Shown here one piece after another: positions 11,245 through 23,435 of a stretch of DNA of 64,000 nt (position 1 is its first letter; every line of letters begins with the position of its first letter). This DNA is from Brachyhypopomus gauderio (taxonomy: Eukaryota > Chordata > Actinopteri > Gymnotiformes > Hypopomidae): positions 1 through 64,000 of the forward strand of contig NW_027507041.1 of NCBI RefSeq assembly GCF_052324685.1, read 5' to 3'. Position numbers and translations under genes: made by a program. The notes under the pieces were generated by a model. The model had not been told where the DNA came from. It did no database searches and was given only the letters and a program-made list of their open reading frames with translations.

Positions 11245-11454
11245 CTCTACATCTTACTCTCATCTTTCTCAGACCATGCCATTCTTCACATCAACTCTGC
11301 TCCTGTCTTGCAGCTTCAATCCTCTGCCCCATGCTCAATCACACTTCCAGGGACTTAACATGCACTTCTTCCTCTTCTCACAAAACATACGCACATTCTC
11401 ATCGTCCCAGCCTATAGTTTTCCATAGCAAGGGGTGCTTCACTGGGGGCACCTG
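11245..11454 (-). pseudogene. YqaJ-gene segment 5' of the hAT, copy 2
   Basis: Same sequence and same in-frame stops as 4066-4275. Confidence 0.65.
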
Positions 11455-11779
11455 GGATGTTCACAATTTCTCTCACTGCTGCTGGCTTATCATGGAATCA
11501 AACCACACTCCCTGCCTCTACAGGCCCAAAAGCACATTCAACTAATGGGACTGCAGTTCACATGCCCATTGTTGCAACCAGAGGGGCAATTACAGGACTA
11601 AAACTTCTTATAGACCTCTCACACTCTTAGCATGGCAACATTGGGCATTTCTCCATCCAACGCTTTATAATGTCAACTTCTGAAAAATATTAAAAGCAAA
11701 AACGTGTATAACCATTTAATCAAATTACTGCCACAATATAATCTAAACTTCATTACACATCACATGGATCAAAGGTAAT

Positions 11780-12522
11780 ATTTTTTTATTTTTTTATTTG
11801 CCTTTATTTAACCAGGTTAGTCCCTTGAGATACAAGATCTCTTTTACAAGAGAGACCTGGCCAAGAGAGACCGAGCAGCAGCACAAATTACAACATTCAA
11901 GATGCATTCAAAATCTCACATAAAATTTATTAAAACACGCACACACAGATGATCTGGACCTGACTGATTTTATCAGAGTCTTAAATCTGTTCAAAGAAAC
12001 AAGGTCCTTGATTTTTATATCAGCCTGTAACCGGTTCCATGTGTATGGAGCAGCAAAACTAAAAGCAGTCTTTCCTAGCTCTGTTCGAGCTCTAGGAACA
12101 GCAAGTTGCAAAAACTCACTCGAACGAAGACTGAGCAGACTTTGCCTTCTATTCAGAAGACAACATAAATAATTAGGCAAATTCCCAATTAGTGCTTTGT
12201 AAATAAAAACATACCAATGTGCAAAACGTCGTGCCTGCAACGAAGTCCAATTCACTTTTGTATATAACAAACAATGATGAGTAAGAGGTCGACAGTTTGT
12301 TATAAATCGCAAAGCACTATGATACACACTGTCCAGTATGCTCAAACAGTGCACAGGAGCATTCATATACAAAATATCTCCATAATCTAATACAGGCATG
12401 AACGTTGCTTCAACTAACTTCTTTTTTACAATAAAAGAAAAACAAGATTTATTTCTATAATAAAAACCTAACAAAAGTCTAAGCTTTTTAATTAGATGTT
12501 GAATATAAGGTTTAAAAGATAA

Positions 12523-12524
<2 letters not shown>
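11780..12524 (-). mobile_element. 5'-truncated LINE fragment, copy 2
   Basis: Same fragment as 4601-5345; coding part ends at 11908. Confidence 0.75.

Positions 12525-12581
<57 letters not shown>
12525..12581. repeat. (TA)n microsatellite, copy 2
   Basis: About one repeat longer than in copy 1. This is enough to shift the frame, so the chance SWIM-LINE open frame of copy 1 is absent here. Confidence 0.97.
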
Positions 12582-12582
12582 C

Positions 12583-12917
12583 CTCACACAGTCAGCAGTT
12601 GAATTCCTTGGTTTTCGAACCTCCATTTCTCCAACGGGTCCCGGCTTCACACCCTAAAAGTAGGGACACATTTAGCACTGTTTTAATGGTGGCTACATAT
12701 GGATGAACATACATGTGACATACAAACTGACATGCTAGGTAACTCGCTGCTCGGTGTCTGTGCAGCTTTGGACTGGGGGTACAGCAGGAATATCTAGCTG
12801 AGAATAGTGTGCAGTCTGATAAAGAAGGGCAACCAAATGATTGCACAGGGCACATCCTGCCACACAGGAGCAATGGGTGCTCACCAAAATGACAGGGCTC
12901 GAGTGTTTTAACACCAT
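12583..12917 (-). pseudogene. SWIM zinc-finger exons, copy 2
   Basis: Same as 5402-5736. Confidence 0.75.
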
Positions 12918-13250
12918 CTAAGGAGAAAAAATATATTAAAATATCTGTTAACATTTTATTGAACAGCAGTAATTGAGCAAAAATAAATAAGTCAGGTAAA
13001 GTTTCCCAAATTAGTTGACTGTACACATCCACTTTAATTCACTGAAGGTAGAGAGATAAAATATGTAGGCACATGCAAAAGCTTGGGCACCAAATACCAT
13101 GTTTTATTGATGCTATAGATTTAGTCAATGTGATTAGTGAAGGGTGTGATTGGAGATGACCACACCTTCAATATTTAATCAGCTTTGCTTATATTATGGC
13201 AGTAATCTCATGTAGTGGTTATACACTTCTATACACTTATACATTAAAGG

Positions 13251-13421
13251 AGTGGTTCCCAAACGTTTTCTGCCGTGCCCCCCATTAATAGATGAGAATA
13301 ATTTTGCGCCCCCCACTGCGCCCAATATTTTGTTGAGTGAGAACAGGATATTTTGTTTTGCCAGAACAGGAACAACTGTATGTGAAGTCCCTGGAAGTCT
13401 TATTCAGCAAAGACCACAGGA
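13251..13421. repeat. Single hAT-like terminus, copy 2
   Basis: Same as the copy at 6070. Confidence 0.5.
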
Positions 13422-15779
13422 TTAAGGCTGCTTTTGCTTCTTTAGTTCAGACTGCCATATTTAAATATCTTGCGAAAAAACAGTAATTGTTATGACTGAT
13501 TAGTGCATGTTTGTACATACATACATACATACATATATACACAAACACTTGTGTGTGTGTGTAACCATTGATCCTACTCTCAAGTCATGTGGCTTTTCAC
13601 TTTTCCTCATAGACCTATGACAAACTGCCCTCACGCGGACCTCTCCTGTCACCTTGTTATTCATTGACACTGTGCAGGGGGGAAGATGAATAAAAATAAA
13701 AATGTAATGATATGCTACTTACACAGCAGCTTCATAGTTAGCAAGCTAAAACAAACATCTCAATAGTAAGTAATAGCTTCTGGTCTGTCAAGGTAAATTT
13801 ATTGATACAATCACTAACGTTAACATGGATACGAGGAAGCGTTTGCTAACCATACTTTATTAGATGCAGCACAATATAACAAAAAAAAGATGCCTTAATT
13901 GTCAAATTTGATCAAGCCAGTCCAAAGATATTCAGTTAGCTCGTTAGTTTCCTGTTTACTTCCTAGAATCGTCAGCGGGCGTCATATGCCGACTTGAAGC
14001 TGATTGGTTTATGCAAAATAGTAATGCATTGTGGTAGCGAAATCTTATTTTTGCACAGGGAAAAATGGAATAATGTTTGAACAGTTAATGTAGAACTAGA
14101 ATATATGTAATATAGGACTATTCTGTTTCCTAAAATATATTTAGGTTAATATACTTTTTGGCATACCGTCCTCGAAACATATATGAATTTGCAGCGCTTT
14201 ATATCCTGCACATACGGTCTAAACCCGGTTGCCAGATTCGCCGTTTTCACTCCAAATTGGGCTTGTTTGAAACTCCTTCAAAGTTTTTCGTTTTTGGGCT
14301 ACTTTTCACTTGGCCCACCGCGGGACTTACAAGTCAACAATAACAATCCATGGCGATATAATACTTAAATAGTCTCAATTTTAACACTCTAACACTTTGG
14401 GCTACTTTTGGCTTCTGACGGGCGCATTTTACACTGACTTTGGCCGGAATATTTATGTACGACCTGCCAACCCTGGCCACACTTCGCTCGTGTTGACTGC
14501 AAGTGCACCAACTTATCAGTCCACAGAGACAAGCTGGAGCCTTACAAGTGATTGGAACCTCTTCTAACCAATACTTTACTTCCTTCTGAAGCTAACCAGC
14601 CCTCATTTGCCACGATTGCTCAATTATATTTTTTTATTGAGCCCTCGGAAAGTCGCGCTTCATTTCCAATGTGGGTCCGCTAGCATAGCAACATAAGCTA
14701 ACCTTTGCTAACCTAAGCCAAGCTCCCCAGAACACACTATTCGGCGAAACTGAAGCAGTCGTGGATTATTTTGTTCGTTTTTATTCTGATTGTGGATACT
14801 TTTGAACATAAACCGATAACTTTTTATGGAATATATGAGCAATTTTCGGCATTTTCGCCAACCCGGAAGTGAGACCGTACACCCGCTACGACGCGACTCG
14901 GTGTACTCGTGAGTAAAAATTGATAATTTTTCATAAGCGATATTGTACAAAATATATATTCTAATACTGTCTATAATCTAATGTTTAGTATTGGAGCTTT
15001 TGAGTGCTGGAGTACTCTGTATCGTGTCGGATGCTACCGGAGTTGGCTACGGTAGCTTGCATAGCCTGTCGGACTATATTGGACATAAATGTCATATCAT
15101 ATAACGTTCATAATTGGACATGGAATTTATTCATTGGAATTTTCTGGTCTTTCTGTAATATGTGCAACGTTGTTGTTTGAAATAGCTCATCGGTTTCGTG
15201 TATGGAATTTGTTAGCATGTTGGCTTGGTTGGCTAAGGGTGTGTACTGGCTGTGGCATACATTGGAATGTTGAACTTGACATTCCTTGGAACAAAGTGGA
15301 ATAACTTTGCAATGCTTGCATGGATTTGCTCCATTTTTTCTGTGTTATTAGAAAAGACCATAGCGAAATATATTTCAAATTTATAGACTGAATGGAATGG
15401 AGCTATGTGAACATACATGCTTGTGATGCTCAAGGTCAAGTGCATTTCTGACATTCCTGGCATATTAGCATCTGTAATAGAGGTTCTAAAATAAAACAAA
15501 CCAAGGAATATGGTATTGAAGTGAATCAATATGTTCCCCCAACTGTCTACTTCAGTTTGAGCCATGAATTATCATTTCCCTATATGTACAACTTGAGATA
15601 TCTAGTTTTATAGTGGACTATGTCGGGAATCTGAGGAATTTTAAAAATGGCCGCCTGGAATGTGTGCACAATAGAGTTAAAATGATCTAAAAAGGTGAGC
15701 TTCTGAACAAAAATACTGGATATGACTGATTAGTTTTTGATCAGTGTATCTTAATAATCCATCTACTGTCTTTGCAGGT

Positions 15780-16478
15780 TTGCAACCTACAACCACCTGA
15801 TGGCCTTCTGGGAACTGATTGAACCTGCAACACATCAGATGATACGGGTCACCAACTCCAAACCTACAGTTTCTTTTAGGGTCTGTCTGCATTTGGATGC
15901 CCAAAGACAAAGTACAGGCCTACCTGCCAGAGGAGTTTGGGAATTTTCAGGACACACAAGTTATCCTGGATTGTACAGAGCTCTGCTGCCAAACACCATC
16001 ATCCCTGCTGTTACAGAGTGAAGTCTTTTCCAATTATAAGTCTCATTGTACCTTCAAGGCCTTAATTGGAATGGCACCCCATGGTGCCATAACCTTTGTG
16101 TCTGGACTCTATGCTGGGTCTATTAGTGACAGGGAGATGTTCAGACAGTCAGGAATTATTCCTCTACTTACCCCTGACATGGCAATAATGGTGGATAAGG
16201 GCTTCCTGGTAGACGATCTTGTACCATGTAAGATCCACAGGCCAGTTTTCCTGAAAAGGTGCACACGAATGTCTGCACATGACGTAAAACACACACAGTC
16301 CGTAGCCAGGCTCAGGGTACATGTTGAACGGTGCATCCGACGAGTAAAGGAGCACAAATTGTTTGACACCGTCATCCCCATGTCTATTTCAGGCAGCATA
16401 AATCAGCTATTTACTGTATCTTGTCTGCTTGTGAACTATCAGAATGGACCACTTGTAAAGACATGGAGCAAATTTTAG
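15780..16478 (+). pseudogene. ISL2EU-type DDE transposase exon, copy 3
   Basis: Identical protein to copies 1 and 2. Confidence 0.85.
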
Positions 16479-16732
16479 AATGTATGCATTTAAATATCGA
16501 AAATATGTAAATATGTTTTGATGCTTTAATATTACTGGTCTTAATAACCTGCTGTAATAAACCTTGGCTTGGAGAATCAAAAATCCTTCTCATATTTTTT
16601 TTATGTCTGCACTTAAAGGAAGACATAAAAACAGTGGAATTAATGCATTGACAGAAAAAACAAACAAATCACTTCTTAATGAACAACAGATAATTAATCT
16701 GACACTATACAGGTAATCATTGTATTTATGTT

Positions 16733-17273
16733 TTACTGCAAACACTTTTGTATGTAATGGTAAAAGAAAAAATGATCCGCTTTTTCTCTAATGGTGTGCA
16801 TCACTTCTTGATTTTTGTAAACTCGCTCAACTAGTGTGTCCTCCTGAGCACACACAACAAAATCACACCATTCTAAACCAGTCAAGAGGATCTGTCTCTG
16901 AACTTGCCAGCAGTACTTGTGTTGCCTCTGAAGTTTCAAAGCACCGCTTGACATTTTCAGATAGGGGCAGTCCACATAACTCTGAATGTTGGGGCATTTG
17001 ACTTCTAAGAGTCCAAATGGTGGATTCTCAGAGGGATCGAAGATTACTCCATCAGGGGAACAACCCAGCCATGGAGCATCAGGGTGAATGACAAATCCAC
17101 ATGGTGAATAATTCACATTTTTCAGAATGCAGTACTCTTGAACTGCAACTGGCTCCATATGAATTCCTCCCCTCATGTCCTTGGTCTGGACAGTTCCCCT
17201 GTAGATTCTCTCTGCCAAATTATCTGCAGAAGTATGTCCTCGAACATGGTTTGCCTCATGGAAACGTGTAGAT
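16733..17273 (-). pseudogene. YqaJ exonuclease domain, copy 3
   Basis: Identical to copies 1 and 2. Confidence 0.85.
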
Positions 17274-18425
17274 CAGGCATGTCAAACTCAGTTTGGCTGT
17301 GGGGCCGGATCCAGACCTTCTGTTCTTAGGTGAGCCGGATCAGTAACTACAAATCAACTCCAAATATTTCGCTTTATTTTTCAGTACTATGCTTTATCAT
17401 TCAGCCTACATTTTATAATCATGGATGAAAAGGGATCTTTTCTAAGCACAACACATTAAAACAATGAAAAAAAAAAAGATTTTCATGTTTGACGGTGAAT
17501 GTGTTAACAACTGGTTTATTTTAACAGTTGAGTGAATGCAGTTTTATACCTGAAGCAACTCACCACATTAACAAACTCAAGTGGGAGCTATGAAAAAAAC
17601 ATTTTCGCCTTAATAGTCATACTGCTTTGAAATAAATAAAAAAAGAAATACAAATAAAAGTTATAGCAGTGCATGGGTAATAAAATTAGACTACATCAGA
17701 TCAAACTACTAGGCTGGGCCTACTGAAGCTGAGAACATACTGCACAATATTAATTATCTTTAATATGAAACCAGATGAATCTTATTTTTAATGATCTGTA
17801 TTCATGAGTGCAAACAAATTTCGTGTCATCACACTTTTTTTCTCTCTCTCTCACTGCATTCCTGCAGTCTACTTGCTGCTGCTGGCTCCTGTAACTTGGC
17901 ATCTTTTTGCCTTCACAAGTGCATCGATATTAGGTGTCAAATCCTGAGTAGCAGCACATTTAACAATGTCATTCAAGTGTTTATTTGTTAACCTTGAGCG
18001 CTGCTTTGTTTTATTATTGTTCATTACAGAGAACACCTGTTCACAAAGATAAGTAGTCCCAAACATGGATAGAACTTATGCAGCCATGGCTGTTAATTTG
18101 GGGTAACCTGGCACGAGATATTGATAAAACGTATTCAATTCCACGGACCCAAATTTATCCTTCATAGCAGAATCGCTTCATAGCGGAATTGCATCCTTTG
18201 ACTGAAGCTTTAACTCGTGTCAGTGCTGCATGCTGTCATTTACTTTCCTCTAGCGACCAGAGAGAGCTTTTGATTTGTATTCATTTTTTAAAAATCACAA
18301 CTTTTGATAGAAATGAGCTAGAGACTTGATTCATTTTTTGACATACTCAGAAATTTATGCCGGGCCGTATTAAATAATCCAACGGGCCGGGTCCGGCCCG
18401 CGGGGCCCTATCTTTCACATGCCTG
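17274..18425 (-). mobile_element. hAT (Charlie-like) element, copy 3
   Basis: Same ends and flanks as copy 2. hATC remnant at 17869-18066 (minus strand). Confidence 0.85.
17869..18066 (-). pseudogene. hATC fragment, copy 3
   Basis: Identical to the fragment at 3509-3706. Confidence 0.85.
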
Positions 18426-18635
18426 CTCTACATCTTACTCTCATCTTTCTCAGACCATGCCATTCTTCACATCAACTCTGCTCCTGTCTTGCAGCTTCAA
18501 TCCTCTGCCCCATGCTCAATCACACTTCCAGGGACTTAACATGCACTTCTTCCTCTTCTCACAAAACATACGCACATTCTCATCGTCCCAGCCTATAGTT
18601 TTCCATAGCAAGGGGTGCTTCACTGGGGGCACCTG
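18426..18635 (-). pseudogene. YqaJ-gene segment 5' of the hAT, copy 3
   Basis: Same sequence and stops as 4066-4275. Confidence 0.65.
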
Positions 18636-18960
18636 GGATGTTCACAATTTCTCTCACTGCTGCTGGCTTATCATGGAATCAAACCACACTCCCTGCCTCT
18701 ACAGGCCCAAAAGCACATTCAACTAATGGGACTGCAGTTCACATGCCCATTGTTGCAACCAGAGGGGCAATTACAGGACTAAAACTTCTTATAGACCTCT
18801 CACACTCTTAGCATGGCAACATTGGGCATTTCTCCATCCAACGCTTTATAATGTCAACTTCTGAAAAATATTAAAAGCAAAAACGTGTATAACCATTTAA
18901 TCAAATTACTGCCACAATATAATCTAAACTTCATTACACATCACATGGATCAAAGGTAAT

Positions 18961-19705
18961 ATTTTTTTATTTTTTTATTTGCCTTTATTTAACCAGGTTA
19001 GTCCCTTGAGATACAAGATCTCTTTTACAAGAGAGACCTGGCCAAGAGAGACCGAGCAGCAGCACAAATTACAACATTCAAGATACATTCAAAATCTCAC
19101 ATAAAATTTATTAAAACACGCACACACAGATGATCTGGACCTGACTGATTTTATCAGAGTCTTAAATCTGTTCAAAGAAACAAGGTCCTTGATTTTTATA
19201 TCAGCCTGTAACCGGTTCCATGTGTATGGAGCAGCAAAACTAAAAGCAGTCTTTCCTAGCTCTGTTCGAGCTCTAGGAACAGCAAGTTGCAAAAACTCAC
19301 TCGAACGAAGACTGAGCAGACTTTGCCTTCTATTCAGAAGACAACATAAATAATTAGGCAAATTCCCAATTAGTGCTTTGTAAATAAAAACATACCAATG
19401 TGCAAAACGTCGTGCCTGCAACGAAGTCCAATTCACTTTTGTATATAACAAACAATGATGAGTAAGAGGTCGACAGTTTGTTATAAATCGCAAAGCACTA
19501 TGATACACACTGTCCAGTATGCTCAAACAGTGCACAGGAGCATTCATATACAAAATATCTCCATAATCTAATACAGGCATGAACGTTGCTTCAACTAACT
19601 TCTTTTTTACAATAAAAGAAAAACAAGATTTATTTCTATAATAAAAACCTAACAAAAGTCTAAGCTTTTTAATTAGATGTTGAATATAAGGTTTAAAAGA
19701 TAACT
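18961..19705 (-). mobile_element. 5'-truncated LINE fragment, copy 3
   Basis: Same fragment; the first private substitution of copy 3 (near 19084) lies in its 3' tail. Confidence 0.75.
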
Positions 19706-19731
19706 TATATATATATATATATATATATATA
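19706..19731. repeat. (TA)n microsatellite, copy 3 (short allele)
   Basis: About 13 TA repeats against 27-28 in copies 1 and 2; accounts for most of the shorter length of this unit. Confidence 0.97.
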
Positions 19732-19733
19732 AC

Positions 19734-20068
19734 CTCACACAGTCAGCAGTTGAATTCCTTGGTTTTCGAACCTCCATTTCTCCAACGGGTCCCGGCTTCA
19801 CACCCTAAAAGTAGGGACACATTTAGCACTGTTTTAATGGTGGCTACATATGGATGAACATACATGTGACATACAAACTGACATGCTAGGTAACTCGCTG
19901 CTCGGCGTCTGTGCAGGTTTGGACTGGGGGTACAGCAGGAATATCTAGCTGAGAATAGTGTGCAGTCTGATAAAGAAGGGCAACCAAATGATTGCACAGG
20001 GCACATCCTGCCACACAGGAGCAATGGGTGCTCACCAAAATGACAGGGCTCGAGTGTTTTAACACCAT
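19734..20068 (-). pseudogene. SWIM zinc-finger exons, copy 3
   Basis: SWIM cysteines and histidine are kept. Two changes near 19905 and 19917 alter the SCTDTEQR region (S to T, T to A). Confidence 0.75.
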
Positions 20069-20391
20069 CTAAGGAGAAAAAATATATTAAAATATCTGTT
20101 AACATTTTATTGAACAGCAGTAATTGAGCAAAAATAAATAAGTCAGGTAAAGTTTCCCAAATTAGTTGACTGTACACATCCACTTTAATTCACTGAAGGT
20201 AGAGAGATAAAATATGTAGGCACATGCAAAAGCTTGGGCACCAAATACCATGTTTTATTGATGCTATAGATTTAGTCAATGTGATTAGTGAAGGGTGTGA
20301 TTGGAGATGACCACACCTTCAATATTTAATCAGCTTTGCTTATATTATGGCAGTAATCTGATGTAGTGGTTATACACTTATACATTAAAGG

Positions 20392-20562
20392 AGTGGTTCC
20401 CAAACGTTTTCTGCCGTGCCCCCCATTAATAGATGAGAATAATTTTGCGCCCCCCACTGCGCCCAATATTTTGTTGAGTGAGAACAGGATATTTTGTTTT
20501 GCCAGAACAGGAACAACTGTATGTGAAGTCCCTGGAAGTCTTATTCAGCAAAGACCACAGGA
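20392..20562. repeat. Single hAT-like terminus, copy 3
   Basis: Same as the copy at 6070, preceded by a 10-bp deletion relative to copies 1 and 2. Confidence 0.5.
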
Positions 20563-21502
20563 TTAAGGCTGCTTTTGCTTCTTTAGTTCAGACTGCCATA
20601 TTTAAATATCTTGCGAAAAAACAGTAATTGTTATGACTGATTAGTGCATGTTTGTACATACATACATACATACATATATACACAAACACTTGTGTGTGTG
20701 TGTGTAACCATTGATCCTACTCTCAAGTCATGTGGCTTTTCACTTTTCCTCATAGACCTATGACAAACTGCCCTCACGCGGACCTCTCCTGTCACCTTGT
20801 TTTTCATTGACACTGTGCAGGGGGGAAGATGAATAAAAATAAAAATGTAATGATATGCTACTTACACAGCAGCTTCATAGTTAGCTAGCTAAAACAAACA
20901 TCTCAATAGTAAGTAATAGCTTCTGGTCTGTCAAGGTAAATTTATTGATACAATCACTAACGTTAACATGGATACGAGGAAGCGTTTGCTAACCATACTT
21001 TATTAGATGCAGCACAATATAACAAAAAAAAGATGCCTTAATTGTCAAATTTGATCAAGCCAGTCCAAAGATATTCAGTTAGCTCGTTAGTTTCCTGTTT
21101 ACTTCCTAGAATCGTCAGCGGGCGTCATATGCCGACTTGAAGCTGATTGGTTTATGCAAAATAGTAATGCATTGTGGTAGCGAAATCTTATTTTTGCACA
21201 GGGAAAAATGGAATAATGTTTGAACAGTTAATGTAGAACTAGAATATATGTAATATAGGACTATTCTGTTTCCTAAAATATATTTAGGTTAATATACTTT
21301 TTGGCATACCGTCCTCGAAACATATATGAATTTGCAGCGCTTTATATCCTGCACATACGGTCTAAACCCGGTTGCCAGATTCGCCGTTTTCACTCCAAAT
21401 TGGGCTTGTTTGAAACTCCTTCAAAGTTTTTCGTTTTTGGGCTACTTTTCACTTGGCCCACCGCGGGACTTACAAGTCAACAATAACAATCCATGGCGAT
21501 AT

Positions 21503-22744
21503 AATACTTAAATAGTCTCAATTTTAACACTCTAACACTTTGGGCTACTTTTGGCTTCTGACGGGCGCATTTTACACTGACTTTGGCCGGAATATTTATG
21601 TACGACCTGCCAACCCTGGCCACACTTCGCTCGTGTTGACTGCAAGTGCACCAACTTATCAGTCCACAGAGACAAGCTGGAGCCTTACAAGTGATTGGAA
21701 CCTCTTCTAACCAATACTTTACTTCCTTCTGAAGCTAACCAGCCCTCATTTGCCACGATTGCTCAATTATATTTTTTTATTGAGCCCTCGGAAAGTCGCG
21801 CTTCATTTCCAATGTGGGTCCGCTAGCATAGCAACATAAGCTAACCTTTGCTAACCTAAGCCAAGCTCCCCAGAACACACTATTCGGCGAAACTGAAGCA
21901 GTCGTGGATTATTTTGTTCGTTTTTATTCTGATTGTGGATACTTTTGAACATAAACCGATAACTTTTTATGGAATATATGAGCAATTTTCGGCATTTTCG
22001 CCAACCCGGAAGTGAGACCGTACACCCGCTACGACGCGACTCGGTGTACTCGTGAGTAAAAATTGATAATTTTTCATAAGCGATATTGTACAAAATATAT
22101 ATTCTAATACTGTCTATAATCTAATGTTTAGTATTGGAGCTTTTGAGTGCTGGAGTACTCTGTATCGTGTCGGATGCTACCGGAGTTGGCTACGGTAGCT
22201 TGCATAGCCTGTCGGACTATATTGGACATAAATGTCATATCATATAACGTTCATAATTGGACATGGAATTTATTCATTGGAATTTTCTGGTCTTTCTGTA
22301 ATATGTGCAACGTTGTTGTTTGAAATAGCTCATCGGTTTCGTGTATGGAATTTGTTAGCATGTTGGCTTGGTTGGCTAAGGGTGTGTACTGGGTGTGGCA
22401 TACATTGGAATGTTGAACTTGACATTCCTTGGAACAAAGTGGAATAACTTTGCAATGCTTGCATGGATTTGCTCCATTTTTTCTGTGTTATTAGAAAAGA
22501 CCATAGCGAAATATATTTCAAATTTATAGACTGAATGGAATGGAGCTATGTGAATATACATGCTTGTGATGCTCAAGGTCAAGTGCATTTCTGACATTCC
22601 TGGCATATTAGCATCTGTAATAGAGGTTCTAAAATAAAACAAACCAAGGAATATGGTATTGAAGTGAATCAATATGTTCCCCCAACTGTCTACTTCAGTT
22701 TGAGCCATGAATTATCATTTCCCTATATGTACAACTTGAGATAT
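21503..22744. repeat. 7.18-kb unit, copy 4, truncated at the LINE
   Basis: Matches the first 1242 bp of the other units with a few substitutions (for example near 22391 and 22555), then stops at GAGATATC where the LINE tail begins. The remaining 5.9 kb of the unit is absent on the far side of the LINE. Confidence 0.95.
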
Positions 22745-22762
22745 CAATCAATCAATCAATCA

Positions 22763-23435
22763 AATTTTATTTATATAGCGCTTTTTACAACAGTTGTTGT
22801 CACAAAGCAGCTTTACAAGTGCCGAGTCCTAGCCCCCAGTGAGCAAGCCAAGGGCGACAGTGGCAAGGAAAAACTCCCTAGTTTTTTGCTTGAGGAAGAA
22901 ACCTTGAGAGGAACCAAGACTCAGGGGGGGAACCCATCCTCCTCTGGCCGACACCGGTCACCATGACAACAACAACAACAATTTAGACAGAAAGAAGAGA
23001 AAGAAAATGAAAAATATGTAATAATGTCCATCATGATGTATGCATCCGGTTAGGCAGGAGGTGGCTGGCTCAGGATGGATCGCTGGTCTCCTCATCTCAT
23101 TATTCCTCAAACAGGCGGGCAGCCATGTGGAGAAATGAAACAGGGAAAATTAGCTCTGTATGAGGACATATACAGGACAGGTAAAATTATAAACATTTCC
23201 GGAGTGTGGCAGCAACTCCGGCATTTAGTTAAATTATTACAGCCTAGCTAAAAAGGCAGAACCAGAAGGTAACATAGGCTTGGGGGTATTCTGAGACAAG
23301 GGCATCCGTCCACTGCACTGTCAACAAACTTGAGTGACCACGAGCAGTGACAGGACGACAGCACCAGCGCCCCAGTCTACCATAAAACCCTTTGTCTATG
23401 AACCCCTGGATCTGTACTTTTATCTAAGGGGGATA
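22763..23435 (-). other. 3' UTR of the L2-like LINE
   Basis: Non-coding 3' end between the ORF2 stop and the (CAAT)n tail. The terminal block near 22763-22970 is the conserved tail recognised by the element's own RT in this family, and it is often shared with SINEs. Confidence 0.8.

Larger units (their letters stand above)
8599..12917. mobile_element. Degraded ISL2EU-like DNA transposon, copy 2
   Basis: Same composite as in copy 1 with identical internal insertions, so the insertions predate the tandem duplication. Confidence 0.8.
7179..14359. repeat. 7.18-kb unit, copy 2
   Basis: Three bases longer than copy 1: one extra A in the hAT A-run near 10286, and two extra bases in the (TA)n tract. 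No base substitution relative to copy 1 was noticed by eye. Confidence 0.95.
15780..20068. mobile_element. Degraded ISL2EU-like DNA transposon, copy 3
   Basis: Same composite as copies 1 and 2; the SWIM end carries private substitutions. Confidence 0.8.
14360..21502. repeat. 7.18-kb unit, copy 3
   Basis: Left half matches copies 1 and 2. From about 19084 rightwards it carries private changes: a substitution near 19084, a (TA)n tract about 30 bp shorter, two changes near 19905-19917, a 10-bp deletion near 20373, and scattered changes near 20802 and 20886. The sharp change in similarity suggests an unequal-exchange boundary. Confidence 0.93.
1..22744. repeat. Tandem array of 7.18-kb units (3 full + 1 truncated)
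   Basis: Base 1 recurs at 7179, 14360 and 21503, giving periods of 7178, 7181 and 7143 bp. All landmarks (DDE exon, YqaJ exon, hAT, LINE fragment, SWIM exon) recur in the same order and orientation. Copies 1 and 2 look identical by eye apart from an A-run (10 versus 11) and the (TA)n tract. The second half of copy 3 and all of copy 4 carry several substitutions and small indels. The array is cut on the right by a LINE and its left edge lies outside the window. Each unit is a nested transposon composite, so this is a segmental tandem duplication rather than a classical satellite. Confidence 0.97.
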
